64,000 nucleotides of DNA. Source: Acipenser ruthenus. Its lineage: Eukaryota > Chordata > Actinopteri > Acipenseriformes > Acipenseridae. Below the pieces are notes generated by a model. It was not told the DNA's origin. It made no database searches and saw only the letters and a list, made by a program, of their open reading frames with translations. The position numbers and the translations under genes were made by a program. Each line of letters begins with the position of its first letter. The first letter of the stretch is position 1. The DNA lies in the NCBI RefSeq assembly GCF_902713425.1, contig NC_081198.1, forward strand, positions 21,249,188 through 21,313,187. Reading direction: 5' to 3'. Positions 7,708 through 20,163 of the stretch are shown here, one piece after another.

Positions 7708-10700
7708 TTATTCCATCTTCACGTCCTGAAGTCCGGCGATCCTCCACTCCGCGCAGGCCTTGTCCTTCCCGAGGGTCCGCATGTCCAGAATTACAAAGTC
7801 CTTGATAAGAGTTTGTGCCCTTCTGGTCGTGGTGATAGTGTCTAGCTCCTGCTTGTGATAGACACAGACGTTACGGCCTTCCCACAGGATCTGCTTGACA
7901 ACATTGATGACACGCCAAACGCACTTAGCTGTGCTGGTAGTGATTCCTCCCGCAGGCCCATAGAGCACAGTCTCAGCGGTCATCTTGGCCATGTCAGCAA
8001 ACCTGTTTAGGAAGACAGAGACAGAGAGCCAGACACTGCCAGCCACATCACACTCCCAGAAGATATGGGCTGGTGTTTCTCTCTTGCGGCACTTTGCATA
8101 GGGGCATGTTTCTACTTGGGCTAGTCCCCTCCTGAACATGAACGCTCGAGTGGGGAGTGCACTGTGGACGGTGTTCCATGCTATATCCTTCTGGACATTA
8201 CTGAGGCAGCTGTGAGACACATTCTCCCAGATTTTTTGGCTTTGGGTGAGGGAGAAAGTAGCTACTTTTTCAATTTCCTGGGAACCGGCAAGATATTTAG
8301 TTACAGCCTTGTATTCCCAGGAGGCCAATTTTGCTTTATCTAAGCCCAATTTATATATAGTGTCCCTTAAGGTTCTAAAATACAATGGGGGGTCCCAGGA
8401 GTACGGCACGGTGTTATCAATAGTGCAGAGGCCCAAGGCCCTGAGACAGGTGGCAAAATAGAAACGATTCATGTAACATACCTTCCTGTCCAGGGCCTGG
8501 ATGTTCTTGATAGTTTGCGTGAGCCCCTGCACTCGGGTGAGCTGCACAACGTCCGGGACCCCCTTACCTCCCTTCTTGTCGGCTTTACACAGGGTGGCTC
8601 GCTTTACCCTCTCCATCTTGCTGCCCCAGATAAAGCGGTGGATAATGCGGTCCACCACTTTTTTGGTGGTCCTGTCTGGGGGAAAGATTTTTCCTACATA
8701 AGAGAGGATGGGGAACAGTATAGACTTGGTTATTAATACTTTACCAGTCATTGTTAAGGATCTTGTGCTCCACCGCCAATCTTTTTACGGACCTGGTTAA
8801 TGGCCGCCGTCCAGCTCTGGGCCCCCGAGCTATTGTTCTCGAAAATGAGGCCCAGAATCTTGATTTTGTCCTTTTTGACAGGGTACATGTCCGACAGTTC
8901 CCTATCTACCTGCCAATTTTTAGACACGTAGACTTCGCTCTTGGACTTATTAATCACTGCCCCGGTCGCCGTGCAGTACTTCTCAAGGATATTACTAATC
9001 CGAGGTACCGACGATGTGTTGGTGCAAATGAGTGACACATCGTCCATATATGCTGTTGTTTTGACCTGGACCCCGTTGGATCCAGGCAGCTGGAAACCAG
9101 TTATATTGGTATCCCTACGAATTGCCTGCAGGAGGGGTTCAATGCACACGACATATAGCAGTGGGGATAGTGGGCAACCCTGTCTGACCCCTGACTGGAT
9201 AGATATTTTACCAGTCAGGTGCCTGTTCACCAAGACTCGGGTACTAATGTTTGTATAGATGGTTTTAACCCACTCCCTAAGTCCAGGAGCGAATTTCATC
9301 TGGTCCATCACTTTGTACATATATTCATGGCTTACCCTATCGAACGCCTTCTCCTGGTCAAGGTTGAACAGGCAGAGGGGATGGTTCCGTTCTCTAGAAT
9401 AAGCCAGAATGTCCCTTGTTAACATTAAAATATCCGTGATGGACCTCCCTGGGACGCCACAAGCCTGGTCGGGGCCAATGACCAAAGGGAGGTGTACTTG
9501 TAGCCGGAGCATCAGAGCTTTGGCTAGTATCTTGTAATCCACGCAAAGGAGGCTGATTGGGCGCCAATTCCGTAGATCTTTAACTTCCCCTTTCTTATGA
9601 AGGAGAGTAATTACACTCTCCCGCATAGAAGGGCCCAACCGCTTCTCCCTGTAGAACGCTCTGTAGACCTCCGCTAAATGGACTTTTAGCGTGTCCCAAA
9701 AAAGATGGTAATACTCACCCGGGATGCCATCTGGACCTGGCGTCTTACCGGTGTTCATGGTCTTTACCGCCTGGGTGAGCTCCTCCAGCGTGAGTTCTGG
9801 GTCCTTCTCCTCCTCCTCCTCGTCCCGCACTGAGTCAGGCTCCAACTGGCTCAGGAACCACTCTATCAGGGTGTCATCTGTAGCTTTGATGTTATACAGG
9901 TCCCTATAGAAGTTCTCTACCACTTTTTTCACTCCCTCACTATCCTCTACTATCCTCCCCCTGCTGTCGAGCATGGAGGACATCAAGTGCCGCTTCTCCC
10001 TCGTTTTCTGGAAGAAGAAGCGAGTACACTTTTCGTCTTCCTCCATTTTTTGCACTTTTGCATTGTGCATGACCTTTCGTTGTTCCTCCCTACAAAGCAC
10101 TGAAAGATCTAGCTTGGTCTGGGCTATCTCGTCGCTTACAGGGAACCCCCGAAGCTGAAGCAGGCTCAGACGCTGGAGGGCAGCATTCAGGTATTTATAT
10201 TTGGCCCTCCTTTCTTTTGCTTTCCTCTTGCCTGCTGCTATGAAATAACCCTTAGTTCTCATTTTGACCATCTCCCACCACTCTATAGGGGAGTTGAATA
10301 GGTCACGCAAAGTGGTCCACTCAACAAGCCTGCTCTTATAGGCTGCAGCTATGGAGGGGTCATCGAGTAAGGAGGTGTTTAATTTCCAGACCCCTGACCC
10401 CATCTGGGAGGTCTGAGGGACCTGCAATGTTACCTGCAGGAGCCTATGGTCAGAGAAGAAGACGGCCTGGGTGTCTACTGCCGTCTTCGTAAGGGAGCTG
10501 GTATGCAGGACGTGATCTATACGGGAGAAGGAGGTCCCAGATGATCTCACCCAGGTAAAGGGAGGCACCAGGTCCTTACCTGCATCACACAGGGAGAAAT
10601 CAGATATTACGGAGGACAAAACTCTACTAGAGCGGTCGTTGCGTGGCCTGCTCCGGTCTACGTCCCTCAGAGCACAATTGAAGTCACCTGACACGATGAC

Positions 10701-11150
10701 GGGTACGTTCCCCAGCAGGAGTGGACGCAGCTGTGGAAAAAATTGAACTCTTTCGTTTTGGTTAGTGGGTGCGTAGACATTGACCAGTCTGAGGGGAGTG
10801 TTGTTGTATGTCACATCCACGCTCAGAATTCTACCAGGTTCTACCTCCCTGCTGCTGCGGGAGGTAATAAATGGGTTTTTAAACAGGATACCTACTCCGT
10901 CGGCTCTGGCTATGTTGGAGCCCGACCAGAAGGAGTCCCCCAGGGTCCAACTCTCCTTCAGGTTCCTATAATCAGGGCTCGACGAAATACCACACTCCTG
11001 CAGAAAGATGAGATCTGCTTTCAAGTTAGCTAGATAGTTTAGTACATCAAATCTTTTTTGTGTCTCCCTGATGCTCCTGACATTAACAGACACACATATC
11101 AGGGCCATCAGGGTAGCTAACAAGAAAAGGAGTCGCTGCGTCCACCCCAT
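7708..11150 (-). pseudogene. Copy 1 ORF2 (endonuclease-reverse transcriptase), one frameshift
   Basis: ORF2 starts at 11150 (MGWTQRL...). It keeps the APE motifs (LQECG, SGDFNC, RID, SDH), the RT motifs (PGPDG, YMDD) and the C-terminal CX4CX7HX4C finger, but a one-base deletion near 8771 (CCATCC in other copies, CCACC here) splits the frame into 798 and 347 codons. The break falls after the reverse transcriptase, so the 798-aa product would lack the C-terminal region and finger. Copy 2 has the same deletion. The start lies 5 nt after the ORF1 stop. Confidence 0.9.
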
Positions 11151-11155
11151 AGCGA

Positions 11156-12097
11156 CTATGATTGGGAGGTCGGGACACTCTTCCTACTCTTAGCTCTACG
11201 CTTGCTTCGAGGGGGCTTGGGCTTATTTGCAACTCCCATCACCCCTGAGAAGGTACTCACTGCTGCCTCGTCCAAGAAGGCACCGTCTTTATATGCACAG
11301 TACGTGGAGTTGTTGGGGCTATTCAACTCCCCACAAGGTAAGTCTGGTGGAACTTGCTCAGGGCCCCTCGGAACGTGTGGGTCAGCTTTGTCCTGGGGGG
11401 GGGTTATGACAGACAGCATTCTTTGGCTGTTACCGTCTGTTGAATTGGAGCTGTTAGCAGACTTCTGGCTTACCGCGTCCAGGGGTATTCCCATGTCCTC
11501 CAGTGCTGTATCTAGGAGGACCTCTAGGGGGCCCCTGGTTTTGCCCATACAAGGGAGGGGGTCAAGGATGCTTTGAAGGGAGGCCCTTCGCTTGAAGAGG
11601 GTCATTGCTACCGAGGTACTGCTGGTCAGGGAAGGTGTTGACCCCGACCTCTCCCTCGGTGCATTAGTGAACACCTCTTCTGCGAGGTGTGCTAGGGTTT
11701 GTGCCAACGACTGGGAAGGCTGGCTGGGGATGCCCTGGCTGGCTGCTACCTGCCCACTAGGCGGCAGTGTAGCCGTCCCACTCGCCTCCGTCTCTGCCTG
11801 CGAGGGCAAGACTGGGGACTTTGTGTGGACATTAGCTGGTTTTGGATCTATGGGGGCCACCTGCAACTTGCTGTCTTTGATCCTGATCTTCTTTCTTTTC
11901 CCCCCCTCGTCTCTACCCTTTCTTTTCCCCACCCTCTGCTGGTTCTTCACTCCCTTCCCCTCCTTCTCACTCTCACTTTCACTGTCGCTTTCGCTTTCCT
12001 CCCCCACGGACTCAATCCTTATGGCGTCATAACGAGAGCCGAGGGGGAGTGCTGGCGCTGAGAGGGCCCTACTCAGGGGGGGGCCGCTGCTGGGTCC
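11156..12097 (-). pseudogene. Copy 1 ORF1, C-terminal fragment
   Basis: About 313 codons of the ORF1 C-terminus: a serine/acidic low-complexity tract (SDSESESE), a Ser/Pro-rich segment and a basic tail (KPPRSKRRAKSRK) that could be a nuclear localisation signal. The N-terminal domain and all three CCHC knuckles were lost by 5' truncation. The frame happens to stay open upstream through U2 nt 1-85 and part of the U2 promoter, but without a credible start codon inside the transcribed part, so it is not a fusion gene. Confidence 0.85.
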
Positions 12098-12177
12098 CCT
12101 GATAGGGGACGTATCAGATATTAAACTGATAAGAACAGATACTACACTTGATCTTAGCCAAAAGGCCGAGAAGCGAT
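12093..12177 (-). pseudogene. RNU2: U2 5' fragment (nt 1-85) upstream of copy 1
   Basis: The 5' part of the U2 gene split by copy 1, with its whole promoter upstream. The first five bases (12093-12097) are shared with the LINE end. Confidence 0.93.
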
Positions 12178-12779
12178 GGCGACTTGGCCCTTGCCCGGGG
12201 CCCCCCAGCCCGGACGGCACAGGGGGATTCAAAGGTGGGTGCAAAATTTCAACCACAAGCAGACCCCAAAAAAACGGGCTGCTGCTTCCAGAGGGGAAAT
12301 GTGCAATTTAAGCAGGAGAAAACAAAACAAAGCAAAAACACACACATAACACCAAAAACAAAACATAAACTGGCGGAGTGCGTCTTACAAATAGTCATGC
12401 CAAGCTGCTATGCTGTGCAAGGTGCCTTGGGTAACTACAACTGTGCCTCGCTGGCTGGCTGGCTTGCTAAGAAGGTCCTGGCATAGGGACATGTTCCACC
12501 ACACTTGTCTGGTTAGCTGCATGCTCCCAGGAAACAAACTGCTGCTGTCTACATCATCACCACATGTGAATAAAAGAAAGAAAGACAGCAAGAAAGAAAG
12601 AGAGAAAGAAAGAGAGAAAGAGAGAAAGAAAGAGAGAAAGAAAGAAAGAGAGAAAGAAAAAAAAAAGAAGTAAAACGGCGGGAAAACTTGCATCAACACT
12701 GGCACTCTCCCTCCAGCAGGGGTAGACAAAATGCTCACAGGAGAGATCCTGATCTGACTTTGACCAACGTTAGAGAAAG

Positions 12780-12967
12780 GTGTGCACCGTTCCCGGAGGT
12801 ACTGCAATACCGGGCCGATGCGTGGAGTGGACGGAGCAAGCCCCTTTTCCATCTCCCGATTCCAAAAATCAATTTAATATATGGTCCCCTGATAGGGGAC
12901 GTATCAGATATTAAACTGATAAGAACAGATACTACACTTGATCTTAGCCAAAAGGCCGAGAAGCGAT
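12780..12967 (-). ncRNA. RNU2: U2 snRNA
   Basis: Full-length with promoter and 3' box. It carries the same nt 122 C to A change as 6142-6329, its duplication partner. Confidence 0.94.
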
Positions 12968-13563
12968 GGCGACTTGGCCCTTGCCCGGGGCCCCCCAGCC
13001 CGGACGGCACAGGGGGATTCAAAGGTGGGTGCAAAATTTCAAGCACAAGCAGACCCCAAAAAAACGGGCTGCTGCTTCCAGAGGGGAAATGTGCAATTTA
13101 AGCAGGAGGAAACAAAACAAAGCAAAAACACACACATAACACCAAAAACAAAACATAAACTGGCGGAGTGCGTCTTACAAATAGTCATGCCAAGCTGCTA
13201 TGCTGTGCAAGGTGCCTTGGGTAACTACAACTGTGCCTCGCTGGCTGGCTGGCTTGCTAAGAAGGTCCTGGCATAGGGACATGTTCCACCACACTTGTCT
13301 GGTTAGCTGCATGCTCCCAGGAAACAACCTGCTGCTGTCTACATCATCACCACATGTGAATAAAAGAAAGAAAGACAGCAAGAAAGAAAGAGAGAAAGAA
13401 AGAGAGAAAGAGAGAAAGAAAGAAAGAGAGAAAGAGAGAAAGAAAAAAAAGAAGTAAAACGGCGGGAAAACTTGCATCAACACTGGCACTCTCCCTCCAG
13501 CAGGGGTAGACAAAATGCTCACAGGAGAGATCCAGATCTGACTTTGACCAACGTTAGAGAAAG

Positions 13564-13698
13564 GTGTGCACCGTTCCCGGAGGTACTGCAATACCGGGCC
13601 GATGCGTGGAGTGGACGGAGCAAGCCCCTGTTCCATCTCCCCATTCCAAAAATCAATTTAATATATGGTCCCCTGATAGGGGACGTATCAGATATTAA
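13564..13698 (-). pseudogene. RNU2: U2 3' fragment (nt 54-188) beside copy 2
   Basis: The duplicate of 6926-7060, split at the same base. Confidence 0.93.
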
Positions 13699-14345
13699 TA
13701 CTCTTTTATTGAGATTTTACATTTTTTTACATTTACACCCATTCGTTTTTTCATTCATTTTACATTTCTTTTAAAGATGACATTCATGCATACAGACATA
13801 CATTTTGTTTTAAAAGCATTTAAAATACATTTAAAAACACCAAGACAATTGTGCTTTGTACATGGTTAAAACAGACACAGATTAAAATCAACATGAAAAA
13901 AACCTGTGCTGTTTTAAAAGTGACTGGAAAAAAAGAACCATCTATAAAAAACCAGTGCTTGTGAGGGCCGGGGAGTGCTCTCTAAAAGGTTCAAAAGTGA
14001 ACATAAAACTAGATCTAAAACAGGGACAGGGGAAAAGGGACAGTGTATAAAACAGTGAGTTAAAATTCTAAAATTTTAAAACACTTAAAATGTAACTTTT
14101 AATAGTTTACATTAAAAATCTTAAAGATACATAAAACAAAACAAAACAAAATCAAATAAAACATTCAACGTAAATCAAATAAAAGTCCATAAAACTGAAA
14201 CAAAAGACTACATAAAACCAGGGCACCGTTGAAAAACGGTCATGCCAGCTAAAAAGGGCGGAATGCTGGCATGACAAAATAAATAAAAGGCTTAGCGGTG
14301 CCCCGTAGTCCCGCTCCTAGGAGCTAGCGGTTCCAGTTTTTTCCT

Positions 14346-17300
14346 TTATTCCATCTTCACGTCCTGAAGTCCGGCGATCCTCCACTCCGCGCAGGCCTTG
14401 TCCTTCCCGAGGGTCCGCATGTCCAGAATTACAAAGTCCTTGATAAGAGTTTGTGCCCTTCTGGTCGTGGTGATAGTGTCTAGCTCCTGCTTGTGATAGA
14501 CACAGACGTTACGGCCTTCCCACAGGATCTGCTTGACAACATTGATGACACGCCAAACGCACTTAGCTGTGCTGGTAGTGATTCCTCCCGCAGGCCCATA
14601 GAGCACAGTCTCAGCGGTCATCTTGGCCATGTCAGCAAACCTGTTTAGGAAGACAGAGACAGAGAGCCAGACACTGCCAGCCACATCACACTCCCAGAAG
14701 ATATGGGCTGGTGTTTCTCTCTTGCGGCACTTTGCATAGGGGCATGTTTCTACTTGGGCTAGTCCCCTCCTGAACATGAACGCTCGAGTGGGGAGTGCAC
14801 TGTGGACGGTGTTCCATGCTATATCCTTCTGGACATTACTGAGGCAGCTGTGAGACACATTCTCCCAGATTTTTTGGCTTTGGGTGAGGGAGAAAGTAGC
14901 TACTTTTTCAATTTCCTGGGAACCGGCAAGATATTTAGTTACAGCCTTGTATTCCCAGGAGGCCAATTTTGCTTTATCTAAGCCCAATTTATATATAGTG
15001 TCCCTTAAGGTTCTAAAATACAATGGGGGGTCCCAGGAGTACGGCACGGTGTTATCAATAGTGCAGAGGCCCAAGGCCCTGAGACAGGTGGCAAAATAGA
15101 AACGATTCATGTAACATACCTTCCTGTCCAGGGCCTGGATGTTCTTGATAGTTTGCGTGAGCCCCTGCACTCGGGTGAGCTGCACAACGTCCGGGACCCC
15201 CTTACCTCCCTTCTTGTCGGCTTTACACAGGGTGGCTCGCTTTACCCTCTCCATCTTGCTGCCCCAGATAAAGCGGTGGATAATGCGGTCCACCACTTTT
15301 TTGGTGGTCCTGTCTGGGGGAAAGATTTTTCCTACATAAGAGAGGATGGGGAACAGTATAGACTTGGTTATTAATACTTTACCAGTCATTGTTAAGGATC
15401 TTGTGCTCCACCGCCAATCTTTTTACGGACCTGGTTAATGGCCGCCGTCCAGCTCTGGGCCCCCGAGCTATTGTTCTCGAAAATGAGGCCCAGAATCTTG
15501 ATTTTGTCCTTTTTGACAGGGTACATGTCCGACAGTTCCCTATCTACCTGCCAATTTTTAGACACGTAGACTTCGCTCTTGGACTTATTAATCACTGCCC
15601 CGGTCGCCGTGCAGTACTTCTCAAGGATATTACTAATCCGAGGTACCGACGATGTGTTGGTGCAAATGAGTGACACATCGTCCATATATGCTGTTGTTTT
15701 GACCTGGACCCCGTTGGATCCAGGCAGCTGGAAACCAGTTATATTGGTATCCCTACGAATTGCCGGCAGGAGGGGTTCAATGCACACGACATATAGCAGT
15801 GGGGATAGTGGGCAACCCTGTCTGACCCCTGACTGGATAGATATTTTACCAGTCAGGTGCCTGTTCACCAAGACTCGGGTACTAATGTTTGTATAGATGG
15901 TTTTAACCCACTCCCTAAGTCCAGGAGCGAATTTCATCTGGTCCATCACTTTGTACATATATTCATGGCTTACCCTATCGAACGCCTTCTCCTGGTCAAG
16001 GTTGAACAGGCAGAGGGGATGGTTCCGTTCTCTAGAATAAGCCAGAATGTCCCTTGTTAACATTAAAATATCCGTGATGGACCTCCCTGGGACGCCACAA
16101 GCCTGGTCGGGGCCAATGACCAAAGGGAGGTGTACTTGTAGCCGGAGCATCAGAGCTTTGGCTAGTATCTTGTAATCCACGCAAAGGAGGCTGATTGGGC
16201 GCCAATTCCGTAGATCTTTAACTTCCCCTTTCTTATGAAGGAGAGTAATTACACTCTCCCGCATAGAAGGGCCCAACCGCTTCTCCCTGTAGAACGCTCT
16301 GTAGACCTCCGCTAAATGGACTTTTAGCGTGTCCCAAAAAAGATGGTAATACTCACCCGGGATGCCATCTGGACCTGGCGTCTTACCGGTGTTCATGGTC
16401 TTAACCGCCTGGGTGAGCTCCTCCAGCGTGAGTTCTGGGTCCTTCTCCTCCTCCTCCTCGTCCCGCACTGAGTCAGGCTCCAACTGGCTCAGGAACCACT
16501 CTATCAGGGTGTCATCTGTAGCTTTGATGTTATACAGGTCCCTATAGAAGTTCTCTACCACTTTTTTCACTCCCTCACTATCCTCTACTATCCTCCCCCT
16601 GCTGTCGAGCATGGAGGACATCAAGTGCCGCTTCTCCCTCGTTTTCTGGAAGAAGAAGCGAGTACACTTTTCGTCTTCCTCCATTTTTTGCACTTTTGCA
16701 TTGTGCATGACCTTTCGTTGTTCCTCCCTACAAAGCACTGAAAGATCTAGCTTGGTCTGGGCTATCTCGTCGCTTACAGGGAACCCCCGAAGCTGAAGCA
16801 GGCTCAGACGCTGGAGGGCAGCATTCAGGTATTTATATTTGGCCCTCCTTTCTTTTGCTTTCCTCTTGCCTGCTGCTATGAAATAACCCTTAGTTCTCAT
16901 TTTGACCATCTCCCACCACTCTATAGGGGAGTTGAATAGGTCACGCAAAGTGGTCCACTCAACAAGCCTGCTCTTATAGGCTGCAGCTATGGAGGGGTCA
17001 TCGAGTAAGGAGGTGTTTAATTTCCAGACCCCTGACCCCATCTGGGAGGTCTGAGGGACCTGCAATGTTACCTGCAGGAGCCTATGGTCAGAGAAGAAGA
17101 CGGCCTGGGTGTCTACTGCCGTCTTCGTAAGGGAGCTGGTATGCAGGACGTGATCTATACGGGAGAAGGAGGTCCCAGATGAGCTCACCCAGGTAAAGGG
17201 AGGCACCAGGTCCTTACCTGCATCACACAGGGAGAAATCAGATATTACGGAGGACAAAACTCTACTAGAGCGGTCGTTGCGTGGCCTGCTCCGGTCTACG

Positions 17301-17788
17301 TCCCTCAGAGCACAATTGAAGTCACCTGACACGATGACGGGTACGTTCCCCAGCAGGAGTGGACGCAGCTGTGGAAAAAATTGAACTCTTTCGTTTTGGT
17401 TAGTGGGTGCGTAGACATTGACCAGTCTGAGGGGAGTGTTGTTGTATGTCACATCCACGCTCAGAATTCTACCAGGTTCTACCTCCCTGCTGCTGCGGGA
17501 GGTAATAAATGGGTTTTTAAACAGGATACCTACTCCGTCGGCTCTGGCTATGTTGGAGCCCGACCAGAAGGAGTCCCCCAGGGTCCAACTCTCCTTCAGG
17601 TTCCTATAATCAGGGCTCGACGAAATACCACACTCCTGCAGAAAGATGAGATCTGCTTTCAAGTTAGCTAGATAGTTTAGTACATCAAATCTTTTTTGTG
17701 TCTCCCTGATGCTCCTGACATTAACAGACACACATATCAGGGCCATCAGGGTAGCTAACAAGAAAAGGAGTCGCTGCGTCCACCCCAT
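14346..17788 (-). pseudogene. Copy 2 ORF2, one frameshift
   Basis: Same 798 + 347 codon split as copy 1. It differs from copy 1 at few residues (for example WVSSSG for WVRSSG, LLPAIRR for LLQAIRR). The proline change sits just after the GVRQGCPLSPLL motif of the reverse transcriptase and is unique to this copy. Endonuclease and RT motifs are otherwise kept. Confidence 0.9.
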
Positions 17789-17793
17789 AGCGA

Positions 17794-18735
17794 CTATGAT
17801 TGGGAGGTCGGGACACTCTTCCTACTCTTAGCTCTACGCTTGCTTCGAGGGGGCTTGGGCTTATTTGCAACTCCCATCACCCCTGAGAAGGTACTCACTG
17901 CTGCCTCGTCCAAGAAGGCACCGTCTTTATATGCACAGTACGTGGAGTTGTTGGGGCTATTCAACTCCCCACAAGGTAAGTCTGGTGGAACTTGCTCAGG
18001 GCCCCTCGGAACGTGTGGGTCAGCTTTGTCCTGGGGGGGGGTTATGACAGACAGCATTCTTTGGCTGTTACCGTCTGTTGAATTGGAGCTGTTAGCAGAC
18101 TTCTGGCTTACCGCGTCCAGGGGTATTCCCATGTCCTCCAGTGCTGTATCTAGGAGGACCTCTAGGGGGCCCCTGGTTTTGCCCATACAAGGGAGGGGGT
18201 CAAGGATGCTTTGAAGGGAGGCCCTTCGCTTGAAGAGGGTCATTGCTACCGAGGTACTGCTGGTCAGGGAAGGTGTTGACCCCGACCTCTCCCTCGGTGC
18301 ATTAGTGAACACCTCTTCTGCGAGGTGTGCTAGGGTTTGTGCCAACGACTGGGAAGGCTGGCTGGGGATGCCCTGGCTGGCTGCTACCTGCCCACTAGGC
18401 GGCAGTGTAGCCGTCCCACTCGCCTCCGTCTCTGCCTGCGAGGGCAAGACTGGGGACTTTGTGTGGACATTAGCTGGTTTTGGATCTATGGGGGCCACCT
18501 GCAACTTGCTGTCTTTGATCCTGATCTTCTTTCTTTTCCCCCCCTCGTCTCTACCCTTTCTTTTCCCCACCCTCTGCTGGTTCTTCACTCCCTTCCCCTC
18601 CTTCTCACTCTCACTTTCACTGTCGCTTTTGCTTTCCTCCCCCACGGACTCAATCCTTATGGCGTCATAACGAGAGCCGAGGGGGAGTGCTGGCGCTGAG
18701 AGGGCCCTACTCAGGGGGGGGCCGCTGCTGGGTCC
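17794..18735 (-). pseudogene. Copy 2 ORF1, C-terminal fragment
   Basis: Same truncated ORF1 tail as copy 1, with one visible residue change in the serine-rich acidic tract (ESKSD for ESESD). It lacks the knuckles. Confidence 0.85.
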
Positions 18736-18815
18736 CCTGATAGGGGACGTATCAGATATTAAACTGATAAGAACAGATACTACACTTGATCTTAGCCAAA
18801 AGGCCGAGAAGCGAT
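18731..18815 (-). pseudogene. RNU2: U2 5' fragment (nt 1-85) upstream of copy 2
   Basis: The duplicate of 12093-12177, with the promoter retained upstream. Confidence 0.93.
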
Positions 18816-19400
18816 GGCGACTTGGCCCTTGCCCGGGGCCCCCCAGCCCGGACGGCACAGGGGGATTCAAAGGTGGGTGCAAAATTTCAACCACAAGCAG
18901 ACCCCAAAAAAACGGGCTGCTGCTTCCAGAGGGGAAATGTGCAATTTAAGCAGGAGAAAACAAAACAAAGCAAAAACACACACATAACACCAAAAACAAA
19001 ACATAAACTGGCGGAGTGCGTCTTACAAATAGTCATGCCAAGCTGCTATGCTGTGCAAGGTGCCTTGGGTAACTACAACTGTGCCTCGCTGGCTGGCTGG
19101 CTTGCTAAGAAGGTCCTGGCATAGGGACATGTTCCACCACACTTGTCTGGTTAGCTGCATGCTCCCAGGAAACAACCTGCTGCTGTCTACATCATCACCA
19201 CATGTGAATAAAAGAAAGAAAGACAGCAAGAAAGAAAGAGAGAAAGAAAGAGAGAAAGAGAGAAAGAAAGAGAGAAAGAAAGAAAAAGAAGTTAAACGGC
19301 GGGAAAACTTGCATCAACACTGGCACTCTCCCTCCAGCAGGGGTAGACAAAATGCTCACAGGAGAGATCCAGATCTGACTTTGACCAACGTTAGAGAAAG

Positions 19401-19588
19401 GTGTGCACCGTTCCCGGAGGTACTGCAATACCGGGCCGATGCGTGGAGTGGACGGAGCAAGCCCCTGTTCCATCTCCCGATTCCAAAAATCAATTTAATA
19501 TATGGTCCCCTGATAGGGGACGTATCAGATATTAAACTGATAAGAACAGATACTACACTTGATCTTAGCCAAAAGGCCGAGAAGCGAT
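19401..19588 (-). ncRNA. RNU2: U2 snRNA
   Basis: Full-length; no difference from the array consensus noticed. PSE, DSE and 3' box are present. Confidence 0.95.
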
Positions 19589-20163
19589 GGCGACTTGGCC
19601 CTTGCCCGGGGCCCCCCAGCCCGGACGGCACAGGGGGATTCAAAGGTGGGTGCAAAATTCCAAGCACAAGCAGACCCCCAAAAAACGGGCTGCTGCTTCC
19701 AGAGGGGAAATGTGCAATTTAAGCAGGAGAAAACAAAACAAAGCAAAAACACACACATAACACCAAAAACAAAACATAAACTGGCGGAGTGCGTCTTACA
19801 AATAGTCATGCCAAGCTGCTATGCTGTGCAAGGTGCCTTGGTAACTAAAACTGTGCCTCGCTGGCTGGCTGGCTTGCTAAGAAGGTCCTGGCATAGGGAC
19901 ATGTTCCACCACACTTGTCTGGTTAGCTGCATGCTCCCAGGAAACAAACTGCTGCTGTCTACATCATCACCACATGTGAATAAAAGAAAGAAAGAAAGCA
20001 AGAAAGAAAGAGAAAGAAAGAGAGAAAGAAAGAGAGAAAGAAAAAAAAAAGAAGTAAAACGGCGGGAAAACTTGCATCAACACTGGCACTCTCCCTCCAG
20101 CAGGGGTAGACAAAATGCTCACAGGAGAGATCCAGATCTGACTTTGACCAACGTTAGAGAAAG

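Larger units (their letters stand above)
7061..12097 (-). mobile_element. Copy 1: Keno-like (Tx1 clade) LINE in U2, 5'-truncated
   Basis: A 5.04-kb copy with an ORF1 C-terminal part, ORF2 and a 647-bp 3' UTR (7061-7707). The 3' terminus, AATAAAAGAGTA on the minus strand, joins U2 at nt 54. The 5' end is truncated inside ORF1 and joins U2 near nt 81-85 across a 5-base microhomology (GGTCC, 12093-12097), so U2 nt 54-85 is present on both sides. The family assignment rests on U2 targeting plus Tx1-type proteins. Tx1-clade Keno elements of fish are known to target U2. Confidence 0.9.
12093..13698 (-). repeat. U2 array block B: between copies 1 and 2
   Basis: U2 start sites at 12177 and 12967 (790 bp apart) plus a U2 3' fragment. 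Microsatellites lie at about 12568-12668 and 13358-13450. The first unit carries the spacer variant TTTCAACC, also found after copy 2. No other feature is seen in the spacer. Confidence 0.9.
13699..18735 (-). mobile_element. Copy 2: Keno-like LINE in U2, 5'-truncated duplicate of copy 1
   Basis: Identical to copy 1 in both junctions, truncation point and ORF2 deletion. It arose by DNA duplication, not by a second retrotransposition. The 3' UTR spans 13699-14345. Confidence 0.92.
6050..18900. repeat. Recent tandem duplication, offset 6638 bp, carrying copies 1 and 2
   Basis: U2 gene 6142-6329, LINE copy 1 and the following U2 5' part recur 6638 bp to the right with copy 2. Both LINE copies share the same 5' truncation point, the same one-base ORF2 deletion and the same rare spacer variant (TTTCAACC upstream of U2). 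I noticed only about four base differences over 5 kb. Left breakpoints fall somewhere in 5900-6100 and right ones in the spacer before 12530 and 19168. Unequal crossing-over between U2 units is the simplest cause. The outer limits given are approximate. Confidence 0.85.

Noticed and set aside
9724-9909. Plus-strand frames inside ORF1 and ORF2 of every LINE copy
   Set aside because: Shadows of the real minus-strand frames. They follow the coding sequence and have no starts, domains or neighbours of their own.
11156-12256. A 366-codon frame fusing U2 promoter, U2 nt 1-85 and ORF1 tail
   Set aside because: It begins at a GTG upstream of the U2 transcription start and only happens to stay open. 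A U2-initiated RNA would lack that start, so it is the truncated ORF1 tail plus coincidence. The same applies to 17794-18894.
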